Below are positions 1-10,525 of a stretch of DNA of 38,936 bases, piece after piece. The first letter of the stretch is position 1. Every line of letters begins with the position of its first letter. Source of the stretch: Geodermatophilus chilensis (GTDB lineage Bacteria > Actinomycetota > Actinomycetes > Mycobacteriales > Geodermatophilaceae); NCBI RefSeq assembly GCF_002802985.1, contig NZ_NVPT01000025.1:1-38936 (forward strand), read 5' to 3'. The notes beneath the pieces are model-generated. The model worked only from the letters and a program-made list of their open reading frames with translations, searched no databases and was not told the origin of the DNA. Made by a program: the position numbers and the translations under genes.

Positions 1-56
1 GTCACTCCCGTCACCGCCGACGGGGACGCAGGCGGCGTGCCGACGACGGGAGTGAC
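1..56 (+). promoter_or_regulatory. Inverted repeat covering the gltB ribosome binding site
   Basis: Bases 1-12 (GTCACTCCCGTC) are the exact reverse complement of 45-56 (GACGGGAGTGAC), which end directly at the gltB ATG. The right arm contains the likely Shine-Dalgarno GGGAG (48-52). The 32-base loop has a further weak stem between about 14-18 and 31-35. In RNA this would hide the ribosome binding site. The structure is seen; a regulatory role is inferred. The window starts at the left arm, so the stem could be longer and the promoter is not visible. Confidence 0.5.
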
Positions 57-3000
57 ATGTCCGAGTCCACCGCCCCCGCCGCGCCCACCGCCTCCGGCGG
101 GACCGCCGTGCCGTTCTCCGCAGTCCCCGCGGCGAGCGGCCTGTACGACCCGGCCAACGACAAGGACGCCTGTGGTGTCGCCTTCGTCGCCGACGTGCAG
201 GGTCGCGCCACCCGGGAGATCGTGGCCGCCGGGCTCACCGCCCTGCACAACCTCGACCACCGCGGTGCGGCCGGCTCCGAGCCGAACTCCGGCGACGGTG
301 CGGGCATCCTCACGCAGGTCCCGGACGCGCTGCTGCGCGCCGAGGTCGACTTCGACCTGCCGCCGGTGGGCGAGTACGCCGTCGGCATCGCCTTCCTACC
401 CGTCGACGAGACCGAACGCGCCGCGCGCCTCGCGGACGTCGACCGGCTGGCCGCCGAGGAGGGCCTGACCGTCCTCGGGTGGCGCGAGCTGCCCGTCGAC
501 CCGGACGGCGCCGACGTCGGCCCGACCGCCCGCGCGGTGATGCCGCACTTCGCCCAGCTGTTCGTCGCCGAGACCATCGGCGCCCGCGCCGACGCCAGTG
601 CCTTCGGCGGCGGCGTGGCCGTCAACGGGGTGACCCGGCTGGAGCGGCGGTCCTTCGTGCTGCGCAAGCGGGCCGAGCGGACGGCCTCCGAGGCCGGCAG
701 CTCCCTCTACATCGCCTCGCTGTCCTCGCGCACCATCACCTACAAGGGCATGCTGACCACCGACCAGCTGCCCGCGTTCTTCCCGGACCTGCGCGACGAG
801 CGCTACGCGTCGGCGATCGCGCTGGTGCACAGCCGGTTCTCGACCAACACCTTCCCGAGCTGGCCGCTGGCCCACCCGTTCCGGCTGATCGCGCACAACG
901 GCGAGATCAACACCATCAAGGGCAACCGGAACCGGATGCGCGCCCGCGAGGCCAAGCTCGAGACCCAGCTGTTCGACGGCCCGGCCGGTCCCGCGTCCGA
1001 GCTCGGCCTGGAGCGGATCTTCCCGGTCACCGCCAGCGACTTCAGCGACTCGGCCACCTTCGACGAGGTGCTCGAGCTGCTGCACCTGTCCGGCCGCTCG
1101 CTGCCGCACGCGGTGCTCATGATGATCCCGGAGGCGTGGGAGAACCACGACGAGATGGACCCGGCCCGCCGGGCCTTCTACCGGTTCCACTCCTCGATCA
1201 TGGAGCCGTGGGACGGGCCGGCCGCGGTCGCGTTCACCGACGGCACGCTCATCGGCGCCGTCCTGGACCGCAACGGGCTGCGCCCCGGCCGCTGGTGGCA
1301 CACCAAGGACGACCTGGTCGTCCTCGCCAGCGAGGTCGGCGTCCTGGAGATCCCCGACGCCGACGTCGTCGCCAAGGGCCGGCTGCAGCCGGGCCGGATG
1401 TTCCTGGTCGACACCGCCGCCGGGAAGATCGTCTCCGACGAGGAGGTCAAGGGCGCGCTGGCCGGCGAACACCCCTACGAGGACTGGCTGCACGCCGGCC
1501 TGGTGCACCTGCCGCAGCTGCCCGAGCGCCGTCGCGCCCGGCCCAGCCACGAGTCCGTCGTCCGCCGGCAGCAGCTGTTCGGCTACACCGAGGAGGACCT
1601 GCGGGTCCTGCTCACCCCGATGGCGTCCTCGGGTGCCGAGCCGATCGGCTCGATGGGCACCGACACCCCGGTCGCCGCGCTGTCGGACCGCTCCCGGCTG
1701 CTCTACGACTACTTCGGTCAGCTGTTCGCCCAGGTGACCAACCCGCCGCTGGACGCCATCCGCGAGGAGCTGGTGACCAGCCTGGGCCGCACCTTCGGCC
1801 CCGAGCAGAACCTGCTGCGGGCCACCCCGGCGTCCTGCCGGCAGCTGTTCTTGCCCTACCCGGTCATCGACAACGACGAGCTGGCCAAGATCCTGCACAT
1901 CGACGACGACGGGGACCTGCCCGGCTACGCCGCCGTCCGGATCACCGGCCACTTCGACGTCAACGGCGGCGGGACGGCGCTGGCCCAGGCCGTCGAGCAG
2001 CTGCGCACCAAGGTCAGCAAGGCGATCGCCGCCGGCGCCCGGATCATCGTGCTCTCCGACCGTGACTGCGACGAGAAGCGCGCGCCCATCCCGTCGCTGC
2101 TGATGACCGCCGCCGTCCACCACCACCTCGTTCGGCAGAAGACCCGCATGGAGGTCGGGCTGGTCGTCGAGACCGGCGACTGCCGCGAGGTGCACCACGT
2201 CGCGCTGCTGCTCGGCTACGGCGCCGCCGCGGTCAACCCCTACCTGGCCTTCGAATCCATCGAGGACCTCATCCGCGACGGCGCCCTGACCGGCATCCAG
2301 CCGGCCCAGGCGGTCCGCAACACGGTGAAGGCGCTCGGCAAGGGCGTCCTGAAGGTCATGAGCAAGATGGGCATCAGCACCGTCGGCTCGTACACGATGG
2401 CGCAGATCTTCGAGGCGGTCGGCCTCTCCCAGGACCTCGTCGACGAGTACTTCACCGGCACGTCGGCACCGCTGGGCGGCGTCGGCATCGACGTCCTGGC
2501 CGAGGAGGTGGCCATGCGCCACCGCCGCGCGTACCCGGAGAACCCGACCGAGCGCGCGCACCGGCGGCTGGAGACCGGCGGCGAGTACCAGTGGCGCCGC
2601 GAGGGCGAGGTGCACCTGTTCAACCCCGAGACGGTGTTCCTGCTGCAGCACGCCACCCGCTCGCGGCAGTTCGAGGTCTTCGAGAGGTACACGACGACCG
2701 TCGACCAGCTGTCCGAGGAGGCCGCCACCCTGCGCGGCCTGTTCACGATCCGGACCGGCGTCCGCCCGCCCGTGCCGATCGACGAGGTCGAGCCGGCCAG
2801 CGAGATCGTCAAGCGCTTCCAGACCGGCGCGATGAGCTACGGCTCCATCTCGCAGGAGGCGCACGAGACCCTGGCGATCGCCATGAACCGGCTGGGCGGC
2901 AAGTCCAACACCGGCGAGGGCGGCGAGGACCCCGACCGGTTCCAGCCCGACCCCAACGGCGACCTGCGCCGCTCGGCGATCAAGCAGGTGGCCAGCGGCC

Positions 3001-4724
3001 GGTTCGGCGTCACCAGCGAGTACCTGGTCAACGCCGACGACATCCAGATCAAGATGGCGCAGGGCGCCAAGCCCGGCGAGGGCGGCCAGCTGCCCGGCGC
3101 CAAGGTCTACCCGTGGGTGGCCCGCACCCGGCACTCCACGCCGGGCGTCGGCCTGATCAGCCCGCCGCCGCACCACGACATCTACTCGATCGAGGACCTC
3201 AAGCAGCTGATCCACGACCTGAAGAACGCCAACAACGAGGCGCGGGTCCACGTCAAGCTGGTCAGCGAGGTCGGGGTCGGGACGGTCGCGGCCGGCGTCA
3301 GCAAGGCGCACGCCGACGTCGTCCTCATCTCCGGGCACGACGGCGGGACGGGCGCGGCACCGCTGACCTCGCTCAAGCACGCCGGGTCGCCGTGGGAGCT
3401 GGGCCTGGCCGAGACGCAGCAGACGCTGCTGGCCAACGGCCTGCGCGACCGCATCGTCGTCCAGGCCGACGGGCAGATGAAGACCGGCCGCGACGTGCTC
3501 ATCGCCGCGCTGCTCGGCGCCGAGGAGTACGGCTTCGCCACCGCTCCGCTGGTCGTCTCCGGCTGCATCATGATGCGGGTCTGCCACCTCGACACCTGCC
3601 CGGTCGGCGTCGCGACGCAGAACCCGGAGCTGCGCAAGCGGTTCACCGGGCGGCCGGAGTTCGTCGTCACGTTCTTCGAGTTCCTCGCCGAGCAGGTGCG
3701 CCAGTACCTCGCCGAGCTGGGCTTCCGCTCGCTGGGCGAGGCGATCGGCCACGCCGAGCTGCTCGACACCCGCAAGGCGGTCGACCACTGGAAGGCCGCC
3801 GGACTGGACCTGTCCCGCATGCTGGCCGTGCCGGCGCTGCCCGAGGGCGCCGCCCGGCACCGGGTGCGCGCGCAGGACCACGGCCTCGACGTCGCCCTGG
3901 ACCAGACGCTGATCCAGCTGTGTGAGGGCGCGCTGCTCGACGCGCGACCGGTGAGCCTCGAGCTGCCGGTGCGCAACGTCAACCGCACCGTCGGCACGAT
4001 GCTGGGCTCGATGGTCACCCGGCGCTTCGGCGGCGAGGGGCTGCCCGACGGCACGATCGACCTGACCTTCACCGGGTCGGCCGGCCAGTCCTTCGGTGCC
4101 TTCGTGCCGCGGGGCATCACCATGCGGCTGTTCGGCGACGCCAACGACTACGTCGGCAAGGGTCTGTCCGGCGGGCGGATCGTCGTCCGGCCGGCGCGCG
4201 AGGCCACCTTCGCCGCCGAGGACAACGTCATCGCCGGCAACGTCATCGGCTACGGCGCCACGGCGGGCGAGGTCTTCCTCCGTGGCCGGGTCGGCGAGCG
4301 GTTCTGCGTGCGCAACTCCGGCGCGCTGGCCGTCGTCGAGGGCGTGGGCGACCACGCGCTGGAGTACATGACCGGCGGCTCCGCGGTGATCCTCGGCCCG
4401 ACCGGCCGCAACATCGCGGCGGGCATGTCCGGCGGCATCGGCTACGTCCTCGACCTGGCCCGGCACCGGGTCAACACCGAGATGGTCGACGTCGAGCCGC
4501 TGGACGGGGAGTCCGCGCAGTGGCTGCGCGACGTGCTGGTGCGCTACGCCGCCGACACCGCGTCGCCGGTCGCCGCCGCGCTGCTGGCCGACTGGGGCCG
4601 CTGGTCCGAGCGGTTCAGTGTGATCATGCCGCGCGACTACCGGCGCGCGCTCGAGGCCCGGCGCGCCGCCGAGGCCGCTGGAACGGATGTCGACAGGGCT
4701 GTGATGGAGGCCGCACGTGGCTGA
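57..4724 (+). CDS. gltB: Glutamate synthase large (alpha) subunit
   Basis: This is the large subunit of NADPH-dependent GOGAT, which makes two glutamates from glutamine and 2-oxoglutarate. At 1555 aa it has the full family length. The N-terminal glutaminase domain has its nucleophile at Cys39 (DACGV), so about 38 residues would be removed as a propeptide. The central and FMN-binding synthase domains follow; the 3Fe-4S cysteines are visible in [17 protein letters not shown], around residue 1190. The C-terminal beta-helix with repeated GxxxG-type motifs ([11 protein letters not shown]) is present. The ATG at 57 is supported by GGGAG five bases upstream. The stop overlaps the gltD start by 8 bp, so the two subunits are probably translationally coupled. 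Confidence 0.97.
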   Translation: MSESTAPAAPTASGGTAVPFSAVPAASGLYDPANDKDACGVAFVADVQGRATREIVAAGLTALHNLDHRGAAGSEPNSGDGAGILTQVPDALLRAEVDFDLPPVGEYAVGIAFLPVDETERAARLADVDRLAAEEGLTVLGWRELPVDPDGADVGPTARAVMPHFAQLFVAETIGARADASAFGGGVAVNGVTRLERRSFVLRKRAERTASEAGSSLYIASLSSRTITYKGMLTTDQLPAFFPDLRDERYASAIALVHSRFSTNTFPSWPLAHPFRLIAHNGEINTIKGNRNRMRAREAKLETQLFDGPAGPASELGLERIFPVTASDFSDSATFDEVLELLHLSGRSLPHAVLMMIPEAWENHDEMDPARRAFYRFHSSIMEPWDGPAAVAFTDGTLIGAVLDRNGLRPGRWWHTKDDLVVLASEVGVLEIPDADVVAKGRLQPGRMFLVDTAAGKIVSDEEVKGALAGEHPYEDWLHAGLVHLPQLPERRRARPSHESVVRRQQLFGYTEEDLRVLLTPMASSGAEPIGSMGTDTPVAALSDRSRLLYDYFGQLFAQVTNPPLDAIREELVTSLGRTFGPEQNLLRATPASCRQLFLPYPVIDNDELAKILHIDDDGDLPGYAAVRITGHFDVNGGGTALAQAVEQLRTKVSKAIAAGARIIVLSDRDCDEKRAPIPSLLMTAAVHHHLVRQKTRMEVGLVVETGDCREVHHVALLLGYGAAAVNPYLAFESIEDLIRDGALTGIQPAQAVRNTVKALGKGVLKVMSKMGISTVGSYTMAQIFEAVGLSQDLVDEYFTGTSAPLGGVGIDVLAEEVAMRHRRAYPENPTERAHRRLETGGEYQWRREGEVHLFNPETVFLLQHATRSRQFEVFERYTTTVDQLSEEAATLRGLFTIRTGVRPPVPIDEVEPASEIVKRFQTGAMSYGSISQEAHETLAIAMNRLGGKSNTGEGGEDPDRFQPDPNGDLRRSAIKQVASGRFGVTSEYLVNADDIQIKMAQGAKPGEGGQLPGAKVYPWVARTRHSTPGVGLISPPPHHDIYSIEDLKQLIHDLKNANNEARVHVKLVSEVGVGTVAAGVSKAHADVVLISGHDGGTGAAPLTSLKHAGSPWELGLAETQQTLLANGLRDRIVVQADGQMKTGRDVLIAALLGAEEYGFATAPLVVSGCIMMRVCHLDTCPVGVATQNPELRKRFTGRPEFVVTFFEFLAEQVRQYLAELGFRSLGEAIGHAELLDTRKAVDHWKAAGLDLSRMLAVPALPEGAARHRVRAQDHGLDVALDQTLIQLCEGALLDARPVSLELPVRNVNRTVGTMLGSMVTRRFGGEGLPDGTIDLTFTGSAGQSFGAFVPRGITMRLFGDANDYVGKGLSGGRIVVRPAREATFAAEDNVIAGNVIGYGATAGEVFLRGRVGERFCVRNSGALAVVEGVGDHALEYMTGGSAVILGPTGRNIAAGMSGGIGYVLDLARHRVNTEMVDVEPLDGESAQWLRDVLVRYAADTASPVAAALLADWGRWSERFSVIMPRDYRRALEARRAAEAAGTDVDRAVMEAARG

Positions 4725-6204
4725 CTCGACCGGATTCCTCAAGCACGAGCGGGCGCTGCCGCCGCGGCGTCCCGTCGACGTGCGGATCCTGGACTGGAAG
4801 GACGTCTACCTCTCCCGGCAGACCGGTGAGGACGCCGTCTTCCCGGTCGCCGCGGTGCGCCAGCAGGCCGCCCGGTGCATGGACTGCGGCATCCCGTTCT
4901 GCCACCACGGCTGCCCGCTGGGCAACCTGATCCCGGAGTGGAACGACCTCGCCCGCCGCGACGACTGGACCGAGGCGATCGAGCGGCTGCACGCGACCAA
5001 CAACTTCCCGGAGTTCACCGGGAAGCTGTGCCCGGCGCCGTGCGAGGGCTCCTGCGTGCTGAACCTGCAGGAGTCGCCGGTCACGATCAAGCAGATCGAG
5101 TGGGAGATCATCGACCAAGCGTTCCAGCGCGACCTGGTCAAGCCGGTCACCCCGCAGGAGCACACCGGCAAGAAGGTCGCCGTCATCGGCTCCGGGCCCG
5201 CCGGCCTGGCCGCCGCGCAGCAGCTCACCCGCGCCGGGCACGACGTCACCGTCTTCGAGCGGGCCGACCGGGTCGGCGGGCTGCTGCGCTACGGCATCCC
5301 CGAGTTCAAGATGGAGAAGGCCGTGCTCGACCGGCGGCTGGACCAGATGCGGGCCGAGGGCACCCGGTTCGTCACCGGGGTCGAGGTGGGCAGCGGCCGG
5401 GACGGCGACCTGACCGTCGAGCAGCTGCGCGCGGACTTCGACGCCGTCGTCCTGGCCGGTGGCGCGACCATGGGCCGCGACCTGCCCGCCCCGGGCCGGG
5501 AGCTCACGGGCATCCACCTGGCGATGGAGTACCTGCCCTTCGGCAACCGGCAGGCGCTCGGCGAGCTCGACGAGCCGCCGATCAACGCCCACGGCAAGCA
5601 CGTCGTGATCATCGGCGGCGGTGACACCGGCGCCGACTGCCTGGGCACCGCCCACCGGCAGGGCGCCCTCTCGGTCACCCAGCTGGAGATCATGCCGGCC
5701 CCGCCGGGCCGCCGGGCCGAGACCAACCCGTGGCCGACCTACCCGATGGTCATGCGCGTCTCCAGCGCGCACGAGGAGGGCGGCGAGCGGCTCTACAGCG
5801 TCAACACCGAGCGCTTCGTCGGTGACGACGAGGGCAACGTGCGCGCGCTGCTCATCCACGACGTGGAGCGGGTCGACGGCCGGTTCCAGAAGGTCGAGGG
5901 CAGCGAGCGCGAGCTGCCCGCCGACCTGGTGTTCCTCGCCATGGGCTTCACCGGCGCCCAGCGCGAGGGCCTGGTCGAGACCCTCGGCGTGGAGCTCGAC
6001 CAGCGCGGCAACATCGCCCGCGACGGCGAGTTCATGTCCACCGTCCCCGGCGTCTTCGTCGCCGGCGACATGGGTCGCGGCCAGTCGCTCATCGTCTGGG
6101 CGATCGCCGAGGGCCGGGCCGCCGCCGGCGCCGTCGACGCCTGGCTGACCGGCGCGACGATGCTGCCGCGCCCGGTGACGCCGACCGCGGTGGCGCTCCG
6201 CTGA
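4717..6204 (+). CDS. gltD: Glutamate synthase small (beta) subunit
   Basis: This 495-aa flavoprotein passes electrons from NADPH to the GltB subunit. The N-terminal cysteine-rich region for 4Fe-4S clusters is visible in [18 protein letters not shown] and [12 protein letters not shown] (about residues 51-115). A first Rossmann motif, [14 protein letters not shown] (about 153), binds FAD. A second, [13 protein letters not shown] (about 297), fits NADPH. The C-terminal [13 protein letters not shown] motif is typical of the family. The GTG start at 4717 lies inside the end of gltB and has GGAGG at 4706-4710. A perfect 17-bp hairpin ends the operon downstream. Confidence 0.97.
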   Translation: MADSTGFLKHERALPPRRPVDVRILDWKDVYLSRQTGEDAVFPVAAVRQQAARCMDCGIPFCHHGCPLGNLIPEWNDLARRDDWTEAIERLHATNNFPEFTGKLCPAPCEGSCVLNLQESPVTIKQIEWEIIDQAFQRDLVKPVTPQEHTGKKVAVIGSGPAGLAAAQQLTRAGHDVTVFERADRVGGLLRYGIPEFKMEKAVLDRRLDQMRAEGTRFVTGVEVGSGRDGDLTVEQLRADFDAVVLAGGATMGRDLPAPGRELTGIHLAMEYLPFGNRQALGELDEPPINAHGKHVVIIGGGDTGADCLGTAHRQGALSVTQLEIMPAPPGRRAETNPWPTYPMVMRVSSAHEEGGERLYSVNTERFVGDDEGNVRALLIHDVERVDGRFQKVEGSERELPADLVFLAMGFTGAQREGLVETLGVELDQRGNIARDGEFMSTVPGVFVAGDMGRGQSLIVWAIAEGRAAAGAVDAWLTGATMLPRPVTPTAVALR

Positions 6205-6265
6205 AGGACCACCCTTCCCCCCACGCCTCGCAGGTTCGGCCTGGGGCCCTGAAGGGTGGCCGTCC
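6205..6265 (-). repeat. Structured intergenic repeat, copy A
   Basis: Read on the minus strand this 61-bp element matches the element at 18803-18865 almost base for base. It has an outer stem CCACCCTTC/GAAGGGTGG (6209-6217 with 6251-6259), an inner stem and an apical stretch GAACCTGCGA. It lies just after the gltD stop, so it could help end transcription. Related copies are at 19291-19353 and 31923-32056. Confidence 0.6.
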
Positions 6266-6280
6266 AGTTCGTCACCAGGC

Positions 6281-6318
6281 CGAGGGCCGGGCCCCGCACT
6301 CGCGGGGCCCGGCCCTCG
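6281..6318 (+). terminator. Terminator hairpin after gltBD
   Basis: A perfect 17-bp inverted repeat (6281-6297 with 6302-6318, loop ACTC) lies 77 bp after the gltD stop. There is no U-tract, as is common for actinobacterial terminators. Confidence 0.75.
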
Positions 6319-6374
6319 TCGGGTGTGGACGAGGATCACGGGGCACCCTCCCCGTGTCCGGGGAGCCGCGCCAC

Positions 6375-6380
6375 TAGCGT
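6375..6380 (+). promoter_or_regulatory. Leaderless-type -10 element for pyk
   Basis: TAGCGT fits the actinobacterial -10 consensus TAnnnT and ends 7 bases before the pyk ATG. No Shine-Dalgarno sequence precedes that ATG. Transcription would therefore begin at or next to the start codon. No convincing -35 is seen. Confidence 0.5.
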
Positions 6381-6387
6381 CTGACCC

Positions 6388-7803
6388 ATGTCCCGTCGCG
6401 CGAAGATCGTCTGCACGCTCGGTCCGGCCACCGGCACCCCCGAGCAGGTGACCGCCCTCGTCGAGTCGGGGATGGACGTCGCCCGGCTCAACTTCAGCCA
6501 CGGCGCACACGCCGACCACGAGCGGGCCTACCGCATGGTCCGCGAGGCCTCCGACCGCACCGGTCACGCCGTCGCCGTCCTCGCCGACCTGCAGGGCCCG
6601 AAGATCCGCCTCGGCACCTTCGCCGACGGCCCGGTCCGCTGGGAGACCGGCAGCCGGGTCTGCATCACCGTCGAGGACGTCGAGGGCACCGCCGCGCGGG
6701 TCTCCACCACCTACGAGGGCCTGGCCGCCGACGCCAAGGTCGGCGACCGGCTGCTCGTGGACGACGGCAAGCTGGCGCTCTCGGTCGTCGGGGTCGAGGG
6801 GCCGGACGTGCGGTGCCTGGTCGTCGAGGGCGGCGAGGTGTCGAACAACAAGGGCCTCTCCCTGCCCGGCGTCGCGGTCAGCGTGCCGGCGATGTCGGAC
6901 AAGGACGAGGAGGACCTCCGCTTCGCCCTGCACATGGGGGTCGACTTCGTCGCGCTGTCCTTCGTGCGCTCGCCGCGCGACGTCGAGCTGGTGCGCGACG
7001 TCATGCGCCAGGAGGACATCTCCGTCCCCGTGATCGCCAAGCTGGAGAAGCCCGAGGCGGTGGAGAACCTCGAGGCGATCGTCGAGGCGTTCGACGGGAT
7101 CATGGTCGCCCGCGGCGACCTGGGCGTGGAGCTGGCGCTGGAGCAGGTGCCGCTGGTACAGAAGCGGGCCATCCAGGCCGCGCGCGAGCGCAACAAGCCG
7201 GTCATCGTGGCCACGCAGATGCTCGAGTCCATGATCATCAACTCCCGGCCCACCCGCGCGGAGGCCTCCGACGTCGCCAACGCCGTCCTGGACGGCGCGG
7301 ACGCGGTCATGCTGTCGGGGGAGACCTCCGTGGGCGCGCACCCGATCGGCGCCGTGCGCACCATGGAGCGGATCATCGACGCCGTCGAGAGCGACACCGT
7401 GCGCGCGCCGGAGGTGGTCCGGAAGTCCCGGTCCCGGTCCGGCGCCATCGTCCGGGCCGCCCGCGACATCGCCGAGTCCCTCGACGTCAAGGCCCTGGCC
7501 ACCTTCACCCAGACCGGCGACAGCGCCCGTCGGCTCGCCGCCCTGCACCCCCGGATGCCGCTGCTGGCCTTCACCATCGACGGGCGGGTGCGCAGCCAGC
7601 TGGCGCTGTCGTGGGGCGTGGAGACCTTCCTGGTCCCCGAGGTCCAGCACACCGACGACATGGTCCGGCAGGTGGACTTCTCGCTGCTGTCCATCGGCCG
7701 GCTCAAAGAGGGTGACCGGGTCGTCGTCGTGGCCGGCAGCCCCCCGAACACCCCCGGCTCCACCAACCTGATCCGGGTCCACGAGGTGGGCACCGACTCG
7801 TGA
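6388..7803 (+). CDS. pyk: Pyruvate kinase
   Basis: It converts phosphoenolpyruvate and ADP to pyruvate and ATP in the last step of glycolysis. The 471 aa match the usual length of actinobacterial pyruvate kinase. The N-terminal KIVCTLGPA and ARLNFSHG motifs bind substrate. The family signature IAKLEKPEAVENL (about 216-228) includes the catalytic Lys and a metal-binding Glu. It is followed by MVARGDLGVE (239-248) and PVIVATQMLESM. The C-terminal allosteric domain is complete. The ATG at 6388 follows a leaderless-type -10. Its TGA overlaps the GTG of tesB (GTGA, 7800-7803), which implies coupled translation. Mycobacteria show the same pyk-tesB pairing. Confidence 0.97.
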   Translation: MSRRAKIVCTLGPATGTPEQVTALVESGMDVARLNFSHGAHADHERAYRMVREASDRTGHAVAVLADLQGPKIRLGTFADGPVRWETGSRVCITVEDVEGTAARVSTTYEGLAADAKVGDRLLVDDGKLALSVVGVEGPDVRCLVVEGGEVSNNKGLSLPGVAVSVPAMSDKDEEDLRFALHMGVDFVALSFVRSPRDVELVRDVMRQEDISVPVIAKLEKPEAVENLEAIVEAFDGIMVARGDLGVELALEQVPLVQKRAIQAARERNKPVIVATQMLESMIINSRPTRAEASDVANAVLDGADAVMLSGETSVGAHPIGAVRTMERIIDAVESDTVRAPEVVRKSRSRSGAIVRAARDIAESLDVKALATFTQTGDSARRLAALHPRMPLLAFTIDGRVRSQLALSWGVETFLVPEVQHTDDMVRQVDFSLLSIGRLKEGDRVVVVAGSPPNTPGSTNLIRVHEVGTDS

Positions 7804-8681
7804 CGCAGGTGGACGGCGGCAGCCAGGCCGCCTCGCTGATGGCCGTCCTCGACCTCGAGGAGCGCGACACCGACCTGTACGTCGGCCGGACGCCGCGAAC
7901 GCCGCTGCAGCGCATCTTCGGCGGGCAGGTGGCCGGGCAGGCCCTCATGGCCGCCGCACGGACGCTGCCGGGGGAGCGCGCCGTGCACTCGCTGCACTCG
8001 TACTTCCTGCGCCCCGGTGACCCGCACGAGGAGATCCGCTACGCGGTCGAGCGGATCCGGGACGGGCGCACGTTCAGCACCCGCCGGGTCATCGCCTGGC
8101 AGCGGCGCCGCGGCGAGGACGTCGCGATCTTCGCCCTGACCGCCGACGCCTCGGTGCCGGAGACCCCCGTCGTCGAGCACGCGCTGCCGATGCCCGACGT
8201 GCCGGCTCCGGAGAGCCTGCCGACCCTCACGGAGGTGGTCGCCCCCTACGGCGAGCGCGCCGCCGCGGCACTCGCCATCAGCCAGGCGGTGGAGCAGCGG
8301 CTGCTGGAGGACCCCTTCGACCGGACGCCGAAGTCGCCGCCGGACACCCGCACCTGCGTGTGGATGCGCGTGGCCGGCCGGCTGCCCGGGGACGGGAGCG
8401 TGCACCGCTCGGCCCTGACCTTCGTCAGCGACCTGACCCTGCTCTCGGCCGGGCTGGCCCGCACCGGCGGCGGCTGGGGCGGGGAGTACGTCGGCGCCAG
8501 CCTCGACCACGCAGTGTGGTTCCACGCGCCGGTGCGCGCCGACGAGTGGTTCCTCTACGAGACCGACAGCCCCGCGGCCTCGGGGGGCCGGGCGCTGTGC
8601 TTCGGCCAGATCTGGGCGGCCGACGGCACGCACGTGGCCACCGTCGCGCAGCAGGGCCTCATCCGGTCGCTGCGCGGCTGA
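7800..8681 (+). CDS. tesB: Acyl-CoA thioesterase II
   Basis: This double-hotdog enzyme hydrolyses acyl-CoA to a free fatty acid and CoA. It has 293 aa, the usual TesB length. The N-terminal half shows FGGQVAGQALMAA and HSYFLRPGD, both typical of the family. By comparison with E. coli TesB (Asp204, Thr228, Gln278), the catalytic residues are probably Asp211 (SDLTLL), Ser234 before DHAVWFH, and Gln285 (AQQGLIR). The GTG start at 7800 overlaps the pyk stop. The gene meets the decarboxylase gene tail to tail with one base between stop codons and no room for a separate terminator. Confidence 0.93.
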   Translation: MTQVDGGSQAASLMAVLDLEERDTDLYVGRTPRTPLQRIFGGQVAGQALMAAARTLPGERAVHSLHSYFLRPGDPHEEIRYAVERIRDGRTFSTRRVIAWQRRRGEDVAIFALTADASVPETPVVEHALPMPDVPAPESLPTLTEVVAPYGERAAAALAISQAVEQRLLEDPFDRTPKSPPDTRTCVWMRVAGRLPGDGSVHRSALTFVSDLTLLSAGLARTGGGWGGEYVGASLDHAVWFHAPVRADEWFLYETDSPAASGGRALCFGQIWAADGTHVATVAQQGLIRSLRG

Positions 8682-8682
8682 C

Positions 8683-10425
8683 TCAGGAGCCGGTGCCCCG
8701 GGCCCCGGCGTCGGCCTCCGCGTCGTCCGGGACCACGCCGTCGGCCTCCGGGCGGCCGGCGTCCCCCTCGGGGTCGGTGCCGTCCGGCGTGGCCTGTGGC
8801 GGCGCGAGGTCCTCCTGCGCCCGCGCCTGGGTGGCCGACTCGTCCTGGGCGGCCGGGGTCTCGACCGGCGCCGCCGGGGCCTCCTCCCGCGCGCGCTCAG
8901 CGGCGGCGCGGCGCTCGGCCTCCTCGCGGACCCGCTCCGCGGCGGACTCGGCGAAGTCGGCGGCCAGCCAGTCGTGGCCCTCGCGCAGCAGCGCCCAGGC
9001 TCGCTCGACGTGTGCCCGCGTCGTCGCCGGCGCGCCGATCGCCACCCGCAGCACCACCTGACCGCCGACGGTGGTGTGGGTCAGGAACGCCTCGCCGCCG
9101 TCGTTGAGCCGCTCGAGCAGCGTCATGGTGGCGACGTCGGCGTCCACCCCCTCGGCCCAGCGCGGGCGCAGGCACACCAGCGACAGCGGGTGCGGGGCGA
9201 CGACGTCGAAGCGGTCGTCGGCGTCGGCCCAGCCGGCCAGCTCCTGCGCCAGCGCGACGCCGGAGCGGATGTGCGCCCGCAGCCCCTCCGCGCCGTACCA
9301 GCGCAGCACGAACCACAGCTTGAGCGCGCGGAAGCGCCGGCCGAGCTCGATCTGCCAGTCGCGGTAGTCGACGACCGCGCCGGCGTCGGTGGCGGCGTTG
9401 CGCAGGTACTCCGGCAGGATCGCCAGCGCGCCGGTGAGCGCGGCCCGGTCGGCCACCCAGAACAGCGTCGCGTCGAAGCCGGTGAGCAGCCACTTGTGCG
9501 CGTCGGTGGTGTAGCTGTCGGCCCACTCGACGCCGGCCTGCAGCGCCCGCAGCTCCGGGACGACGGCGCTCACGCCCGCGTAGGCGGCGTCCACGTGCAG
9601 CCAGACGCCCGCGTCGCGGCAGATCGGGCCGAGCTCGGCGAGCGGGTCGACCGCCGTCGTCGACGTCGTCCCCACGGTGGCGCACACCAGCACCGGCCGA
9701 TAGCCCCGGGCGACGTCCCGCTCCAGGCGCGCCTTCAGCGACTGGGGACGCATCGCCAGGTCGCCGTCCACCTCGACGATGCGGACGGCGTCACTGCCGA
9801 GGCCCGCGATCCGCACGGCCTTCTCCATCGAGGAGTGCGTCTCCGCGGAGACGTAGACGGTGTACTCGTCGGGCCGGACGCCGGAGCGGACCGTGCCACC
9901 GCCGCTGGCCCGGTGCAGGGCCGCCAGCAGCGCGACGAGGTTGGCGCCGGAGCTGGAGTCCTGGACCACGCCGCCACCGGGCCCGGACGACAGGAAGGTC
10001 TCCGGCAGGCCGACCAGGCCGGCGAACCAGTCGAGGACGTGCTGCTCGAGCTCCGTGGCCGCCGGGCTGGTCACCCACGACATGCCCTGCACGCCCAGGC
10101 CCGCCGACACCAGGTCGCCGAGCACCGAAGGCCCGGACGTGTTGGCCGGGAAGTAGCCGAGGAAACCGGGGTGCTGCCAGTGGGTCAGCCCGGGGACGAC
10201 GATGCGGTCGAGGTCGGCCAGGACGGCGTCGAACGGCTCACCCTGCTCGGGCGGGGCGTCGGGCAGCGCGGCGCGCACGTCGCCCGGCGCGGCGGGGGAG
10301 CGGACGGGCAGCGAGCCGACCCGCGTCCAGTAGTCGGCGATCCAGTCGACGACCTCGTGGCCGTGCCGACGGAACTGCTCCGGGCTCATGTGCGGGGCGG
10401 ACGGCGTCGGCTCGGACTGGCTCAC
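8683..10425 (-). CDS. PLP-dependent amino-acid decarboxylase (group II) with acidic C-terminal tail
   Basis: It resembles aromatic-L-amino-acid/tyrosine-type decarboxylases, which release CO2 from an amino acid using pyridoxal phosphate. The cofactor lysine is in TTDAHKWLLTGFD and the ring-stacking/Asp region in HVDAAYAG. THWQHPGFLGYFP and SSGANLVALLAAL are also typical of the family. The core covers about 485 residues. The last 95 or so residues are rich in Glu, Ala and Pro, look disordered and are not part of the usual fold. I chose GTG 10425 (VSQSEPTPS...) because GGTGGG lies upstream; ATG 10389 is the alternative and has no ribosome binding site. The substrate cannot be told from sequence. 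Confidence 0.88.
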   Translation of the reverse strand: MSQSEPTPSAPHMSPEQFRRHGHEVVDWIADYWTRVGSLPVRSPAAPGDVRAALPDAPPEQGEPFDAVLADLDRIVVPGLTHWQHPGFLGYFPANTSGPSVLGDLVSAGLGVQGMSWVTSPAATELEQHVLDWFAGLVGLPETFLSSGPGGGVVQDSSSGANLVALLAALHRASGGGTVRSGVRPDEYTVYVSAETHSSMEKAVRIAGLGSDAVRIVEVDGDLAMRPQSLKARLERDVARGYRPVLVCATVGTTSTTAVDPLAELGPICRDAGVWLHVDAAYAGVSAVVPELRALQAGVEWADSYTTDAHKWLLTGFDATLFWVADRAALTGALAILPEYLRNAATDAGAVVDYRDWQIELGRRFRALKLWFVLRWYGAEGLRAHIRSGVALAQELAGWADADDRFDVVAPHPLSLVCLRPRWAEGVDADVATMTLLERLNDGGEAFLTHTTVGGQVVLRVAIGAPATTRAHVERAWALLREGHDWLAADFAESAAERVREEAERRAAAERAREEAPAAPVETPAAQDESATQARAQEDLAPPQATPDGTDPEGDAGRPEADGVVPDDAEADAGARGTGS

Positions 10426-10525
10426 GGCACCCACCGTAGGGCCGCCTCCCGGCCGGCCGCGGACAGCCCCGCGAGGAGGTCCCGCACGGGCGCGGCTCAC
10501 CGGCCGTCGGGGACGGCCATTGGCC

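Noticed and set aside
396-4742. Long open frame antiparallel to gltB
   Set aside because: It is the shadow of a GC-rich gene: wobble-position G/C removes stop codons on the other strand. Composition is Gly/Arg/Ala/Val-rich with no domain, and gltB is certain.
4624-7782. Long antiparallel frame across gltD and pyk
   Set aside because: It spans two unrelated genes, a terminator and an intergenic repeat, and has no protein features.
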